DNA of 64,000 nucleotides from Candidatus Poribacteria bacterium (GTDB lineage Bacteria; Poribacteria; WGA-4E; WGA-3G). Positions 11,801 through 19,040 of the stretch are shown here, one piece after another. Positions within the stretch are counted from its first letter, which is position 1, and each line of letters begins with the position of its first letter. Below the pieces are notes generated by a model. It was not told the origin of the DNA. It saw nothing but the letters and a program-made list of their open reading frames with translations, and made no database searches. The position numbers and the translations under genes are program-made. The stretch covers positions 2,500,856 through 2,564,855 of the forward strand of contig OY282374.1 in NCBI GenBank assembly GCA_958295815.1, written 5' to 3'.

Positions 11801-12334
11801 ACATTTGATACGTTTGGCGGCGAAGTCGAATTGAGAGGAATCCTGCTGGGGCTGGGAGGGATCTTGGGGCGTGCGCTCCTTAAAAATACGTTCAAGGTTG
11901 AGGCTGCCATCGGTGTTTCGCACAATGTGAATCTGAGGGGCAGACAGCTCCAGATGTTTCACCTCAAATCTGCGAGTTAACAATCCGAGCAGATTATATT
12001 TAAGTACGACTTTCTGTGTGGAGATTATCGGCGGGTCTGGTGCGTCCTTCTTGGAAATCGAAACGCTGCTAATGCTGAGGCTGCCTAAAATATTCCCCTC
12101 TATATTTCCAACATCTACAATGTGGTCATCCGTTATCTGATTCGTGAGTTCAGTCTCAAGCCGTCCTTCTACCCAATCCAAGAAAGACTCTGAACGGATA
12201 AAGAAAAACACACCGCAGATAACAGCGATGCTCAGGAAAATAAATATTTTGACGAGATTGGCAGGTCTCCAAAACCGTTTAAACCCATTATCGCGTTTTT
12301 CACGCGCACTGGACTTACTATCGGATTTTACCAT
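5888..12334 (-). CDS. tamB: TamB / AsmA-like inter-membrane bridge protein (DUF490)
   Basis: Very large (2148 residues) protein with one N-terminal membrane anchor (about residues 28-47, KIFIFLSIAVICGVFFFIRS) followed by long periplasmic beta-rich sequence with many repeating strand patterns. This is typical of the AsmA/TamB group, whose hydrophobic groove bridges inner and outer membranes for lipid transport and helps in outer-membrane protein assembly. The last 400-450 residues (ending KVETNDRGEHGIDFEFKGRF) match the TamB C-terminal domain that contacts an Omp85 partner. E. coli TamB is 1259 residues, so this one is greatly extended. It lies 20 bp after tlyA and before the Omp85 gene, supporting joint function with the latter. 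Confidence 0.88.
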   Translation of the reverse strand: MVKSDSKSSAREKRDNGFKRFWRPANLVKIFIFLSIAVICGVFFFIRSESFLDWVEGRLETELTNQITDDHIVDVGNIEGNILGSLSISSVSISKKDAPDPPIISTQKVVLKYNLLGLLTRRFEVKHLELSAPQIHIVRNTDGSLNLERIFKERTPQDPSQPQQDSSQFDFAAKRIKCNRGTIVYVDTQQDLRIAIDGITISVDGELSTWDHKGTLNIGSGSLTFNGTETAINNFDADFALLATGSRLDNLHLVYGNSDLRVTGGFTRGDSTISWDADLNLELDVSDVQRFFGEGIKLEGVVTATVDAEGTESTLNIKTLSADMPTFSIVREGDSRKIELTELDVDANFKHSPTPTFELTTFNGKIADGTFAANGNVTLENVPEGNLRKQLQQLTHYPFNYTGEWNATDVQLIPLLSIFVQLPDNLSDSVGKLSGTAEFSGNSTDLSSLNLNSEMALVETTLDEVVLEDSALNCTIAAGELKASGNFDETSIEITAPFPLQQDDTWDIQVSDLNFDELMKIANTSDFGGIGTSSAQLSSDGTLRGFLEVPDATFNDIPIGVLTGNYRYQNGQVFIENGLLTKNTKNDDVTPYTSRAAINGVVDIKDEFPATFSIVADPVYVEHYPKLLLGAEYPVDGELRGELKLDGTLINLDGRAEFSVNAGVAWGVHLDPLTLPLEIEDYNLSVRNFKITTRGQHLTLNAAVTSNADFNLRVESDAPVRFEEIAKAANISDFPFEGEFDVRVVGTLKKPADMDLRVELDFSDITYLDNGRGIKHLLGDAYLLGKFVERKGTTGEPDIYDFQGYGFDGTSRIRGVVSTAIDNPYRFVVVSDDIDVAPFLRILHPTLEAVTGTADGSVEISGTIADLAPPEFSEEQRPEVVYPYDVDINIATSKLRYGTSTGQQVPFTNAEPIHLHLKDDKWTIDALSLRTLEDASSFIELAGNFDAKTEAMNLQGKSDGFTLAPFTPMLGISSDMLKTGTARYTTQITGTPTLPVLAIEWSIPTLILKTEVGDIDITDAGGAITYEQETLRFEGCAFKVFGNDMNFGGYIDVQPEDVNNSELHLRIDTIALDLATLPMDAIDDLGSGNGITGVLEASVEIGDTLAEPHALLYAETPVQQPIRLASYIPSITLDRLRVDIDFDSEVVRIHTVEANGRMGDGPYSAQGEAVFSRQDPDAMQFQINVSASQVEIGDYGIASGTVEVSGTSLDPQQITVSGEIHELELDSYDFHLTNSAPLRFRSDPGGIIAETETLAVHIPLQLTSPAVTVSSNVSIGGTFNTPIITAEWNGTLNEKAWTGNVQYSDRQIEFVGITLKDGADTLTLTGVIPFNLAFTAMDISERHLGEPIDLHLQGSELPIDFFPGVDTFFLEADGSVDIDLALQGTTQSPYIVGNIFLEALRLGLKDFHEPIQNMKVRLNASENVIEIGDFQFGIGSGYCTLQQGQLALSGLVPKELSLTAMRFERFPLGSTVRQMLSESASVDGNAQEIIEDVEGHLTARLEALTVPLDRFITDGEMMPLPQIQEIPSLVDLMSVSRAALSIDSVRLAFSAFDRYYDFQDSQPVPIVLSDGTVTLAKTFSLENQDTFLIKQTFSDEDAKPEELIGEEQTISGRTTLRIDEGSSWSVGGEFDAALRVANFDVSALTDAWPLSYRVTGALSGSLQLSGTSENPKITIRRHTSDPAELYLHDVPIDLRWRVRYQNGKWEITRKRYVEVTFGENLLTFSWTMPYQLELIPFFRRLQQEPEAIWQEFQQTPMDGILDIIVKDLDMLPLVVTGLGSATGTGEIHVELTGTIEAPQAIGSVSFDNMGLDFPDNGINVKEANGKIQLSEKGASITQFDGMLNDGSFSIRGSISAPPDRRIWQTPPTVDVSANLADVAFEQPGTYRADLNSAGLRLHGELLRPSLTGNLNIGEGYYEQNWQIVRDWFTGASIKEEDVALDYPILRDLYLDVDVNIPENFRVLSSITLTGPIDVEIACLGKIIGPINQPVFSGDVSLRSGTVGLVLQPFEVIEGSTISNRDTFNFNPELNIFLRTPTSIRGVLPRDESIVDIQVHAAFTGTLNNPNFTLSAPSATTAEVLTHEDIITFLYRNNAISRTFGGFTFSVQRPLAEDVRYYGEYPLGENMSIKVETNDRGEHGIDFEFKGRF

Positions 12335-12354
12335 TTTCCGTTTTCCTCTGACTA

Positions 12355-13224
12355 TTAGCCATCGTTTTTCTTGCGATGTGCAGCTTCTACGATTTCCGTG
12401 ATGGTCTGCTCAGACAGCATAGAACGTTCGAGTTCGTCAATTTGAGAATTCTGGTTGATCGTGAGCCAAAGCAAGTATTCAATATTGGCAATGTCCTTAT
12501 GAATCGGGGAATAGGTTAATCCCTTCACAGTCGCCCCGAGCTTCTGCCTCACAAAAGCAGTGAGGGTGTCTATCGTCTGGATATGCACCTGCTTATCAGG
12601 CACAACGCCGCCCTTTTTAACATGGACTTTTCCGGCTTCAAATTGCGGCTTGAGGAGCGCAATAATGTCATAATGTGCTCCTGGTCCCGTCTCTTGATCG
12701 GTCAAAAGTGTTATGACATTCGGTAGCACCGTCCGCAAAGAGATAAAAGAGACATCAATTACAGCAACAGAGATAAAATTTTCGCCGTCCACCAAAGTCT
12801 CTGTATTTAAGTGGGACAATGTTAAATGTCGGATGTTCGTTTTATCGATCGGTAGGACTTTAGGGTGTGTGCGAAGTTTCCAAGCGAGTTGTCCATAACC
12901 GACATCAACAGCATAGACAAACCTCGCCCCGTTTTGGAGAAGACAATCTGTGAATCCTCCAGTCGATGCACCGACGTCAAGCGCGACTCGATCCTGCACA
13001 TCCACACCGAAAGTGGACAATCCTTTTTCCAACTTTAAACCGCCACGGCTCACAAACTTTTGTTGTTCCCGCACAACAACCTTCGCATCAACAGGAACAC
13101 GCTGACCTGGTTTAATGTTGGAATCACCGTTGACGGTCACAGCACCCGCAAGGATGAGTCGCTTCGCTTGCTCCCGACTCTCTACGAATTGATGTTCTAC
13201 CAAGAAGGTATCTATCCGTTGCAT
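12355..13224 (-). CDS. tlyA: TlyA-family RNA 2'-O-methyltransferase (S4 domain + FtsJ-like domain)
   Basis: 289 residues. Residues 2-60 form an S4 RNA-binding domain (RIDTFLVEHQFVESREQAKR, VTVNG), followed by a Rossmann methyltransferase domain with the SAM loop LDVGASTGGFTDCLL and the downstream VDVGYGQL. The family methylates 2'-OH of rRNA cytidines and was first named hemolysin A; bacterial members act on 16S/23S rRNA. The gene sits between dxs and tamB. A tlyA next to dxs and xseA/xseB is a widely conserved arrangement. The start ATG at 13224 begins directly at the S4 domain. A hairpin repeat lies in the 113-bp gap to dxs. Confidence 0.88.
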   Translation of the reverse strand: MQRIDTFLVEHQFVESREQAKRLILAGAVTVNGDSNIKPGQRVPVDAKVVVREQQKFVSRGGLKLEKGLSTFGVDVQDRVALDVGASTGGFTDCLLQNGARFVYAVDVGYGQLAWKLRTHPKVLPIDKTNIRHLTLSHLNTETLVDGENFISVAVIDVSFISLRTVLPNVITLLTDQETGPGAHYDIIALLKPQFEAGKVHVKKGGVVPDKQVHIQTIDTLTAFVRQKLGATVKGLTYSPIHKDIANIEYLLWLTINQNSQIDELERSMLSEQTITEIVEAAHRKKNDG

Positions 13225-13270
13225 GTTTTTATTCGCTGTCGGCTGTCAGTTAAGGAACATTCCAAACCCT

Positions 13271-13293
13271 TGTGGGAGGGGTTTCTAACCCCG
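13271..13293. repeat. REP-like hairpin, GGAG + GGGGTT/AACCCC family
   Basis: The short hairpin GGAGGGGTTTCTAACCCC lies in the dxs-tlyA gap. It is the same family as the elements at 17101, 30271, 30369, 50746 and 59261-59476. On the strand shown the stem is preceded by GGAG, one of the two tetranucleotides known to precede REP hairpins. Confidence 0.65.
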
Positions 13294-13337
13294 ATTTCTA
13301 AGGACGTTGCCAACCACAAACGAGCAACCCACAACCT

Positions 13338-15188
13338 CTAAACCATCGCCTTCGCAGCGCGGACTATTCCATTCTCATCACACTGACACAGTGCATAAAG
13401 ATGCTGGATATCACCATGCTCAATAAATTCATCGGGGATGCCGAGATTTGTGACCTGCACGTCGGCTATATCGGCTGCAGCGAGTGCCTCCAAGACAGCA
13501 CTGCCGAATCCGCCCATCACGACACCGTCTTCAACCGTAATCACCTTGCCGATGCTTTCTGCGAGCGGAAGTATAGTCTCTGTATCCAACGGCTTCACAA
13601 ACCGGGCATTAATAACCGCCGCCGAAATACCCGAATCTGCTAACGTCTGTGCGGCTTCCAAAGCAGGATAAACACGGTTGCCGATAGCGATGACAAGCAC
13701 GTCTTCACCCTCTCTGACAATCTCGCTTTTTCCGATCGGTAGTGCCTGAAGTTCTAATGACATCTTCACACCGACACCCGTGCCACGCGGATAACGGAAC
13801 GCAATCGGACCACCTTCATACACAAGGGCGGTCTTCACCATCAACTGTAATTCATTTTCATCTTTCGGTGCCATCACAACCATGTTCGGGATCGAACGGA
13901 GATACGCAAAATCGAAAACGCCGTGGTGCGTCGGACCGTCCGCACCAACGAGTCCGGCTCTATCTAACGCAAAAATGACTGGAAGATTTTGGATACACAC
14001 ATCGTGTAAAACCTGGTCATAACTGCGTTGGAGGAAAGTGGAATAGATAGCAGCGACTGGACGCATCCCTTGTGCTGCGAGTCCACCCGCAAATGTGACG
14101 GCACACTGCTCTGCCAACCCGATGTCAAAACATCGACTTGGAAATACCTCAGCAAACTTATCAAGTCCTGTACCACCCGGCATTGCCGCTGTTACACCAA
14201 CGATACGTGTATCGCGTTTCGCTAACTCAATCAAGGTCTGACTGAATACCTCCGTATATGCAGGCGTCGCAGGTTTTGGCTTCGTTGTTTTTCCTGTCTT
14301 GAGGTTAAAAGGACCGCTGACGCTATAGAATCCGACCGGATCGGCTTCAGCAGGGGCATATCCGCGTCCCTTTTCGGTTACGACGTGCATCAAAATCGGT
14401 CCCGTGAGGTTACGGATGCCTGTCAGCACCGGTATCAACGCCTCTAAATCGTTTCCATCAAGCGGACCGAAATACCGAAATCCGAACTCCTCAAAGAGCG
14501 TTCCGAGTTTCAAGGATGCCTCAATTTTACTGGCTATTTGCCCAGCATCCGTAGAAATCAGGTTCATGAACCCTTTCACACTCGATCGGAGAAAATTATA
14601 TTGCGGTGAACTCGTGACTTTATGAAAGTGTTTTGAAAATGCACCGACAGTGGCAGAAATAGACATGTTGTTGTCGTTGAGAATCACAAGCATGTCGTTT
14701 CTGAAGTCGCCTGCAGCGTTGAGGGCTTCAAACGCCATGCCACCGGTCAATCCACCGTCGCCAATGATAGCAACTACTTTGTAAGTCTCATTGATGAGAT
14801 CTCTGGCAGTCGCTATACCTAACGCAGCCGCAATTGAGGTACTGGAATGTCCGGCACCAAAAACATCGTACTCACTCTCGGCTCTACTAAGAAACCCACT
14901 AATACCACCGCTTTGACGGAGGGTCGGGAACTCTTCTCTTCTGCCAGTAAGCAGTTTATGTGGGTAAGCTTGATGTCCAATATCCCAAACCAACTTATCG
15001 CGCGGGGTATCGTAAATGGTATGCAGTGCTATCGCTAATTCAATCGTGCCGAAGTTCGGGGCAAAGTGTCCCGGATGCTCGGAGAGGACTGCCAATAGAT
15101 AGGCGCGCATCTCTTCGGCAAGGGTTTTCAGTTCATCGATCTCAAGTGTTTTAAGGTCGGCGGGGCTGTTAATTTTTTCTAAGAACAT
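13338..15188 (-). CDS. dxs: 1-deoxy-D-xylulose-5-phosphate synthase
   Basis: Thiamine-diphosphate enzyme condensing pyruvate with glyceraldehyde 3-phosphate, the first step of the MEP isoprenoid route. 616 residues, normal length. Clear blocks: DKLVWDIGHQAYPHKLLTGR near residue 50 (conserved His), the ThDP-binding GDGGLTGGMAFEALN with LNDNNMSIS, and the C-terminal half with GLAEQCAVTFAGGLA, FALDRAGLVGADGPTHHG (conserved catalytic region) and TVEDGVVMGGFGSAV. It is transcribed after xseB with a 20-bp gap. The pathway's second enzyme, Dxr, is in the same window at 42.1 kb. Confidence 0.97.
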   Translation of the reverse strand: MFLEKINSPADLKTLEIDELKTLAEEMRAYLLAVLSEHPGHFAPNFGTIELAIALHTIYDTPRDKLVWDIGHQAYPHKLLTGRREEFPTLRQSGGISGFLSRAESEYDVFGAGHSSTSIAAALGIATARDLINETYKVVAIIGDGGLTGGMAFEALNAAGDFRNDMLVILNDNNMSISATVGAFSKHFHKVTSSPQYNFLRSSVKGFMNLISTDAGQIASKIEASLKLGTLFEEFGFRYFGPLDGNDLEALIPVLTGIRNLTGPILMHVVTEKGRGYAPAEADPVGFYSVSGPFNLKTGKTTKPKPATPAYTEVFSQTLIELAKRDTRIVGVTAAMPGGTGLDKFAEVFPSRCFDIGLAEQCAVTFAGGLAAQGMRPVAAIYSTFLQRSYDQVLHDVCIQNLPVIFALDRAGLVGADGPTHHGVFDFAYLRSIPNMVVMAPKDENELQLMVKTALVYEGGPIAFRYPRGTGVGVKMSLELQALPIGKSEIVREGEDVLVIAIGNRVYPALEAAQTLADSGISAAVINARFVKPLDTETILPLAESIGKVITVEDGVVMGGFGSAVLEALAAADIADVQVTNLGIPDEFIEHGDIQHLYALCQCDENGIVRAAKAMV

Positions 15189-15208
15189 ATTATATAAATC
15201 CTGTTTAT

Positions 15209-15397
15209 TTAAGAGTTATTTGTTTCGAGAACGTTTGCTACCCGCTGTTCCGCATTTTCGAGCATCTCCCTGCAGGATGCGACTAAGCCGATCCCCTCTT
15301 CAAAGAGTTTCAGCGAGTTCTCAAGCGGTAGATCGTTGCCCGATTCTAATTGTTCAACGATCTGTGATAGTTTTGTCAGTCTCTCTTCAAATGTCAT
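15209..15397 (-). CDS. xseB: exodeoxyribonuclease VII small subunit
   Basis: 62-residue helical protein (MTFEERLTKLSQIVEQLESG, LEEGIGL-type pattern seen as LKLFEEGIGLVASCREMLEN) matching the XseB family in sequence and size. XseB forms coiled-coil helices that bind XseA to make exonuclease VII. It lies between xseA (separated by a repeat array) and dxs, the usual gene order. Confidence 0.92.
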   Translation of the reverse strand: MTFEERLTKLSQIVEQLESGNDLPLENSLKLFEEGIGLVASCREMLENAEQRVANVLETNNS

Positions 15398-15524
15398 ATT
15401 TCACCTCTATAATTAATAAAAATGATAAATTATATAAACAACGTGGGGCATCCAGTATACCAGCAGCTCCACCTACAAGATAATGCAACTATATATGTAT
15501 TATGAAAAGATATAAATATTTTAT

Positions 15525-15692
15525 CTGTTACGGCACACGGCGTGTGTTTATTACTTTTATTTGTTACGGCACACGGAGTGTGCCTACTACTTTTACACGG
15601 CGTGTGTCTATTACTTTTATGTGTTACGGCACACGGCGTGTGTCTATTACTTTTATGTGTTACGGCACACGGAGTGTGCATACTACTTTTAA
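15525..15692. repeat. GTAG-type REP-like array 1 (five units) between xseA and xseB
   Basis: Five units (one partial) of the window's commonest repeat: TTACGGCACAC, GGA or GCG, GTGTGCC/GTGTGTC, then TACTACTTTTA. The core is a hairpin (GGCACAC-GGA-GTGTGCC). On the minus strand each unit begins with TTAAAAGTAG, placing GTAG just before the stem. The last unit reaches the xseA stop codon, which is the repeat's own TAA. Confidence 0.85.
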
Positions 15693-16924
15693 TCACTTTC
15701 CGGGTCCAGGAGTTTTTCAACCCGACACGCAAGATGACCGTGTGCCAATTGCACTTCAACTTTGTCGCCTACTGATACCTGTTTAGTTGTGGTCAATACC
15801 TCACCGTCGATTTTTCGGCTGATGCTATACCCGCGTTCTAAGGTGGCTAATGGACTCAGTGTATTTAGACGTTGTGCGAGTGAATGGAGGTCGCGTTTGG
15901 CATCACCAAGTCGGCGTTCTATACTCGTGCGGCATGCAGTTTCTAAGTCGTCTACTCTCTGCGAAAGTTGATTGATTACGTCCTTGCGTCGCGTCGGAGA
16001 AAGACGGGTCTCAAACTCTTGTAGACGGTTTTTGTGTCCCTGTAACCGCTCCGTTAGTATCCTATGCAGCCATACGTCATAACCGTTTAATTGTGCGAGG
16101 AGTTCATCTTGATCCGGAACGATGTGTTCAACAGCTGCAGAAGGTGTCGGTGCCCGATGATCTGCCACCATATCTGAGATCGTGAAATCCGTTTCATGTC
16201 CTACGGCGGACACAACTGGAATCCTGGAAGCAAAAATCGCACGCGCGACAATCTCCTCGTTAAATGCCCAGAGATCTTCAATCGATCCACCGCCGCGCCC
16301 AACAATTAACACATCTATATCATTATGCTCATTCATAACGCCAATCGCGTGAGCTATTCCCCTTGGCGCACCGGCACCTTGGACGAGCGTCGGATGCAAT
16401 AAGACTTCGGCTAATGGGTACCGCTTGTTCAACTGTTGGTATATGTCTCGAATTGCTGCGCCTGTTTCCGATGTAACAACCCCGATTTTTCTTGGAAATT
16501 TTGGCAACGGCTTTTTATGTGCAGAATCAAATAAACCTTCATCAGTAAGTTGCTGTTTTAATTCTTCAAAAGCTCTCTGCAGTGCGCCTATCCCAATCGG
16601 TTCTAAATCAGTAGCGACAATCTGATATTGTCCTCTTGCGGTATAAAGCGCGACCTTTCCTTGCACAATCACGTCTTCACCGTCCTTCGGTAAAAAACGC
16701 AGGCGAACCGCATCATTCCGAAAGATGGCGATGGAGATTTGGTTGCTCTCATCCTTAAGCGTAAAATAGATATGCCCAGGTCCAGAACGACTGCAATTTG
16801 ACACCTGTCCGCGAACCCACACATGTTGAAACGGTGGATGTTGTTCTATTAGGCGTTTCAACAGATTTGTTATTTGACTGACACTCTGGACAGTTCTTGT
16901 GGGTATCAACATCTCCATCTGCAT
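15689..16924 (-). CDS. xseA: exodeoxyribonuclease VII large subunit
   Basis: 411 residues, normal length. The N-terminal OB-fold (VWVRGQVSNCSRSGPGHIYF, TLKDE) is followed by the nuclease domain with KIGVVTSETGAAIRDI and the signature VGRGGGSIEDLWAFNEE, then long helical arms (residues 270-370) that hold XseB. Exonuclease VII degrades single-stranded DNA from both ends. The final residues ...LDPESD end in a TAA that belongs to the adjacent repeat array. The domain appears complete, so the repeat has not truncated it noticeably. The start MQMEMLIPTRTVQ could be at either of two nearby ATGs. Confidence 0.95.
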   Translation of the reverse strand: MQMEMLIPTRTVQSVSQITNLLKRLIEQHPPFQHVWVRGQVSNCSRSGPGHIYFTLKDESNQISIAIFRNDAVRLRFLPKDGEDVIVQGKVALYTARGQYQIVATDLEPIGIGALQRAFEELKQQLTDEGLFDSAHKKPLPKFPRKIGVVTSETGAAIRDIYQQLNKRYPLAEVLLHPTLVQGAGAPRGIAHAIGVMNEHNDIDVLIVGRGGGSIEDLWAFNEEIVARAIFASRIPVVSAVGHETDFTISDMVADHRAPTPSAAVEHIVPDQDELLAQLNGYDVWLHRILTERLQGHKNRLQEFETRLSPTRRKDVINQLSQRVDDLETACRTSIERRLGDAKRDLHSLAQRLNTLSPLATLERGYSISRKIDGEVLTTTKQVSVGDKVEVQLAHGHLACRVEKLLDPESD

Positions 16925-16966
16925 ATCTGTTTAACGGATCCTCTCAATATATGTTTACTGCGTTTA

Positions 16967-17032
16967 TCTGTTACGGCACACGGAGGTGGCTACTACTCGT
17001 GTTACGGCACACGGAGTGTGCCTACTACTTTT
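16967..17032. repeat. GTAG-type REP-like array 2 (two units)
   Basis: Two units. The first is degenerate (GGCACACGGAGGTGGC) and the second is perfect (GGCACACGGAGTGTGCC), ending in TACTACTTTTAA, which touches the left end of the MITE. Confidence 0.8.
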
Positions 17033-17033
17033 A

Positions 17034-17186
17034 ACCCAAGTTGCCAGTTGTTTATATACACAGCACTATAATGAAGTTTAACGGGCGATTTGGAGTAATT
17101 CGGGGTTACAAACCCCTCCCACAATGTGAAAATCACTTTAAAACGCTTTGTTGAAACGTTTAATAATTCTTAGTAGCAACTTGGGT
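17034..17186. mobile_element. TA-flanked MITE, copy 1 (ACCCAAGTTGC ends)
   Basis: The 153-bp segment begins ACCCAAGTTGC and ends GCAACTTGGGT, with a TA dinucleotide directly outside each end, as in IS630/Tc1-mariner-type insertions. Inside are a GGGGTTACAAACCCC hairpin and CGCTTTGTTGAAACGTTT. Shared ends or internal parts recur at 28930, 30260-30471, 45992 and 50723. It has no coding capacity. Confidence 0.75.
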
Positions 17187-17198
17187 TACTTTTAATAT

Positions 17199-17262
17199 CT
17201 GTTACGGCACACGGAGTGTGCCTACTACTCGTGTTACGGACACTGAGGTGGCTACTACTTTA
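17199..17262. repeat. GTAG-type REP-like array 3 (two units)
   Basis: One perfect unit and one degenerate unit (GGACACTGAGGTGGC). The end TACTACTTTAA supplies the TAA stop codon of the ymdB-like gene. Confidence 0.8.
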
Positions 17263-18036
17263 ATACTGATACTGACGGGGCACGATGCGATTCGCTATCC
17301 CTGTCTCTTCATCCAATTCTATCTCGACGGCGCAAAGTTTAACGTTGTCTTTAGCGACGGTAAACCGCATAGGCATCATCGTCAAAAATCCACTGATCAC
17401 ATCATCGATCCGTGTGCCGATTACTGAATCATGCGGTCCGGTCATACCGACATCCGTAATGTAAGCTGTGCCTTGTGGGAGGACGCGCGCATCCGCTGTT
17501 TGCACGTGTGTGTGGGTACCAATCACCGCACTGACTCGACCATCGGCATGCCATCCCATAGCGATCTTCTCGGATGTCGCCTCCGCATGGAAATCGAGGA
17601 GAACGTACGGCGTCACTTCTTTAACTTCACGTAAAATGTCGTTGAGGGCATGAAACGGGTTGGTGTACCTGTTCATGAAAATCTGTCCGGCGAGGTTGAT
17701 GACTCCGAGTTGGGTTTCGCCATCATCTGACGTGGCAATTATGAAGCCGCGTCCCGGTACCTCTGCAGGATAGTTTGCGGGTCGTATCAGCTGCGGGGTT
17801 GTGTCTATAAAGTCAAGAATCTCTTTTTTATCCCAGACATGGTTCCCTGTCGTAATAACAGAGACCCCTGATGCCAAGAGTTGATCTACGATTTCAAACG
17901 TCAATCCTTTACCACCTGCTGCATTCTCTCCGTTGGCAACAATAAAATCATATTCGTGCCGATGATCATTCAGAAATTGCGTCGTTGCCGTTCTGCCCGG
18001 ATTTCCAACAATATCTCCGATAAACAGTATCTTCAT
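17260..18036 (-). CDS. YmdB-family metallophosphoesterase (TIGR00282)
   Basis: 258 residues. The N-terminus MKILFIGDIVGNPGR, then VANGENAAGGKGLT and VITTGNHVWDKKE, is the calcineurin-like phosphoesterase metal-binding set (D8, N39/E40, N66/H67). VDFHAE-type and GTHTHVQTADAR supply the remaining His ligands. The B. subtilis homologue YmdB hydrolyses 2',3'-cAMP and affects the switch between motility and biofilm. The role here is unknown. It is transcribed upstream of xseA. The last codons and stop (QYQY then TAA) join directly onto a REP-like unit. Confidence 0.9.
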   Translation of the reverse strand: MKILFIGDIVGNPGRTATTQFLNDHRHEYDFIVANGENAAGGKGLTFEIVDQLLASGVSVITTGNHVWDKKEILDFIDTTPQLIRPANYPAEVPGRGFIIATSDDGETQLGVINLAGQIFMNRYTNPFHALNDILREVKEVTPYVLLDFHAEATSEKIAMGWHADGRVSAVIGTHTHVQTADARVLPQGTAYITDVGMTGPHDSVIGTRIDDVISGFLTMMPMRFTVAKDNVKLCAVEIELDEETGIANRIVPRQYQY

Positions 18037-18100
18037 CTTCCCCTTATCACTTTCTGCTTGTATGAGCGATCACCCAATGCTAACTTATTCAATTCACTAT

Positions 18101-18125
18101 AGGAGGGATCTCCGAATCCCAATCT
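18101..18125. repeat. variant GGAG-type hairpin (GGAGGGATCTCCGAATCCC)
   Basis: GGAG precedes an imperfect GGGAT/ATCCC hairpin. A related copy with AACTTCGATTCCC is at 33901. It lies in the gap between pyrE and the ymdB-like gene, where no gene is visible. Confidence 0.5.
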
Positions 18126-18188
18126 CCACCGCCAATTATCCTACAAATACTAAAATCCTGGTTCAGACAATTTACCAATAACCAACCG

Positions 18189-18716
18189 CTAACCACCAAT
18201 TTCCTCTAATGCTGCCAGTGTAAAAACCGATGCGAATGAACATCCTATCGCGTCAATCTTCTCGGCACCACCTGCCTCTCGATCAATTACCGCTACGACA
18301 TGTTCAACTGTGTAACCCGCTGCGCGAATCTGTTCAATAGATGTACAGACCTGTCCGGCAGTGGTAATCACGTCTTCTATCACGACAAGGTTGCTTCCGT
18401 CCTTGGCACCACCCTCTATGAGGTTACAGGTACCGTAAGTTTTCGCTTCTTTACGAACATAGAAACACGGAATGCCTGTCTGGAGTGAAACCGCCGTAGC
18501 GAGCGGGATACCACCCAGTTCCAGACCCGCTAAACCATCACAATCCGACGGGAGCAGTTTCACCATCTCTTCGGCGATAGCGGTAAGCAACGCCGGATGA
18601 CTCTCAAACCGGTATTTATCCCAATAGAAGTTACTAATATTCCCAGAGCGGAGTTTGAATTCACCCGTGAGATATGAAATAGCACGAATCTGTTTTGCAA
18701 GTTCTATTTTAGTCAT
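18189..18716 (-). CDS. pyrE: orotate phosphoribosyltransferase
   Basis: 175 residues. The protein joins orotate to PRPP to give OMP in pyrimidine synthesis. The PRPP-binding loop LVVIEDVITTAGQVCTSIEQI (about 110-130) is diagnostic, and YVRKEAKTYGTCNLIEGG carries the conserved Lys pair of the flexible catalytic loop. FKLRSGNISNFYWDKYRF near residue 20 is the orotate-site region (normally LxSGxxSxxYxD). Slightly short for the family but complete. No other pyr gene is adjacent. Confidence 0.93.
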   Translation of the reverse strand: MTKIELAKQIRAISYLTGEFKLRSGNISNFYWDKYRFESHPALLTAIAEEMVKLLPSDCDGLAGLELGGIPLATAVSLQTGIPCFYVRKEAKTYGTCNLIEGGAKDGSNLVVIEDVITTAGQVCTSIEQIRAAGYTVEHVVAVIDREAGGAEKIDAIGCSFASVFTLAALEEIGG

Positions 18717-19040
18717 TTTTTCTTAGTTCAAGTTATTCACTTTTTGTGTTCCTGTTACGGAGAACCCACGGAGAGTGGCTACTACGCTACTCACTTTTTG
18801 TGTTCCTGTTACGGCACACGGAGTGTGCCTACTACTTTTAACTGCTACGGCACACCGATATACTACAGGAAACGGGACTGTTACGGCACACAGAGTGTGT
18901 CTACTACTTTTAATATAAACCCTAAAACACCTCAATACCTGTTACGGCACACGGAGTGTGCCTACTACTTTTAGTATAAACCCTAAAACACCTCAATACC
19001 TGTTACGGCACACGGAGTGTGCCTACTACTTTTAATATAC
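18717..19040. other. selD-pyrE gap, almost entirely REP-like repeats
   Basis: No gene. The stretch is occupied by array 4 (listed separately) plus a duplicated CACTTTTTGTGTTCCTG segment at 18738 and 18789. Confidence 0.7.
18752..19034. repeat. GTAG-type REP-like array 4 with duplicated selD tail
   Basis: Six units of the TTACGGCACAC...GTGTGCC repeat, some degenerate. Between the last units the sequence CCTAAAACACCTCAATA, which is the complement of the selD 3' end (GAGGTGTTTTAG), is repeated twice more, so repeat plus gene tail has been tandemly amplified. Another part (18835-18897) is identical to part of array 5 at 22 kb. Confidence 0.85.

Larger units (their letters stand above)
16925..17259. 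other. xseA-ymdB intergenic gap filled by repeat arrays and a MITE
   Basis: No gene. It contains, in order, a two-unit GTAG-type REP array, a TA-flanked MITE carrying a GGAG-type hairpin, and another two-unit REP array; each is listed separately. Any promoter for xseA must lie within about 50 bp of its start, where I see no clear one. Confidence 0.7.

Noticed and set aside
15525-15692. Possible CRISPR array
   Set aside because: Units are nearly contiguous, have a hairpin each, vary in length and have no unique spacers of even size; no cas genes are near. They are REP-like repeats.
15502-15786. ORFs through the repeat arrays (CYGTRSVPTTF and similar peptides), also at 18744, 21938 and 38171
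   Set aside because: The repeats happen to be open in several frames. The peptides are only translated repeat units without ribosome-binding sites.
15689-16924. xseA truncated by a repeat
   Set aside because: Length (411) and C-terminal strand pattern are normal for the family; the repeat only supplies the stop codon.
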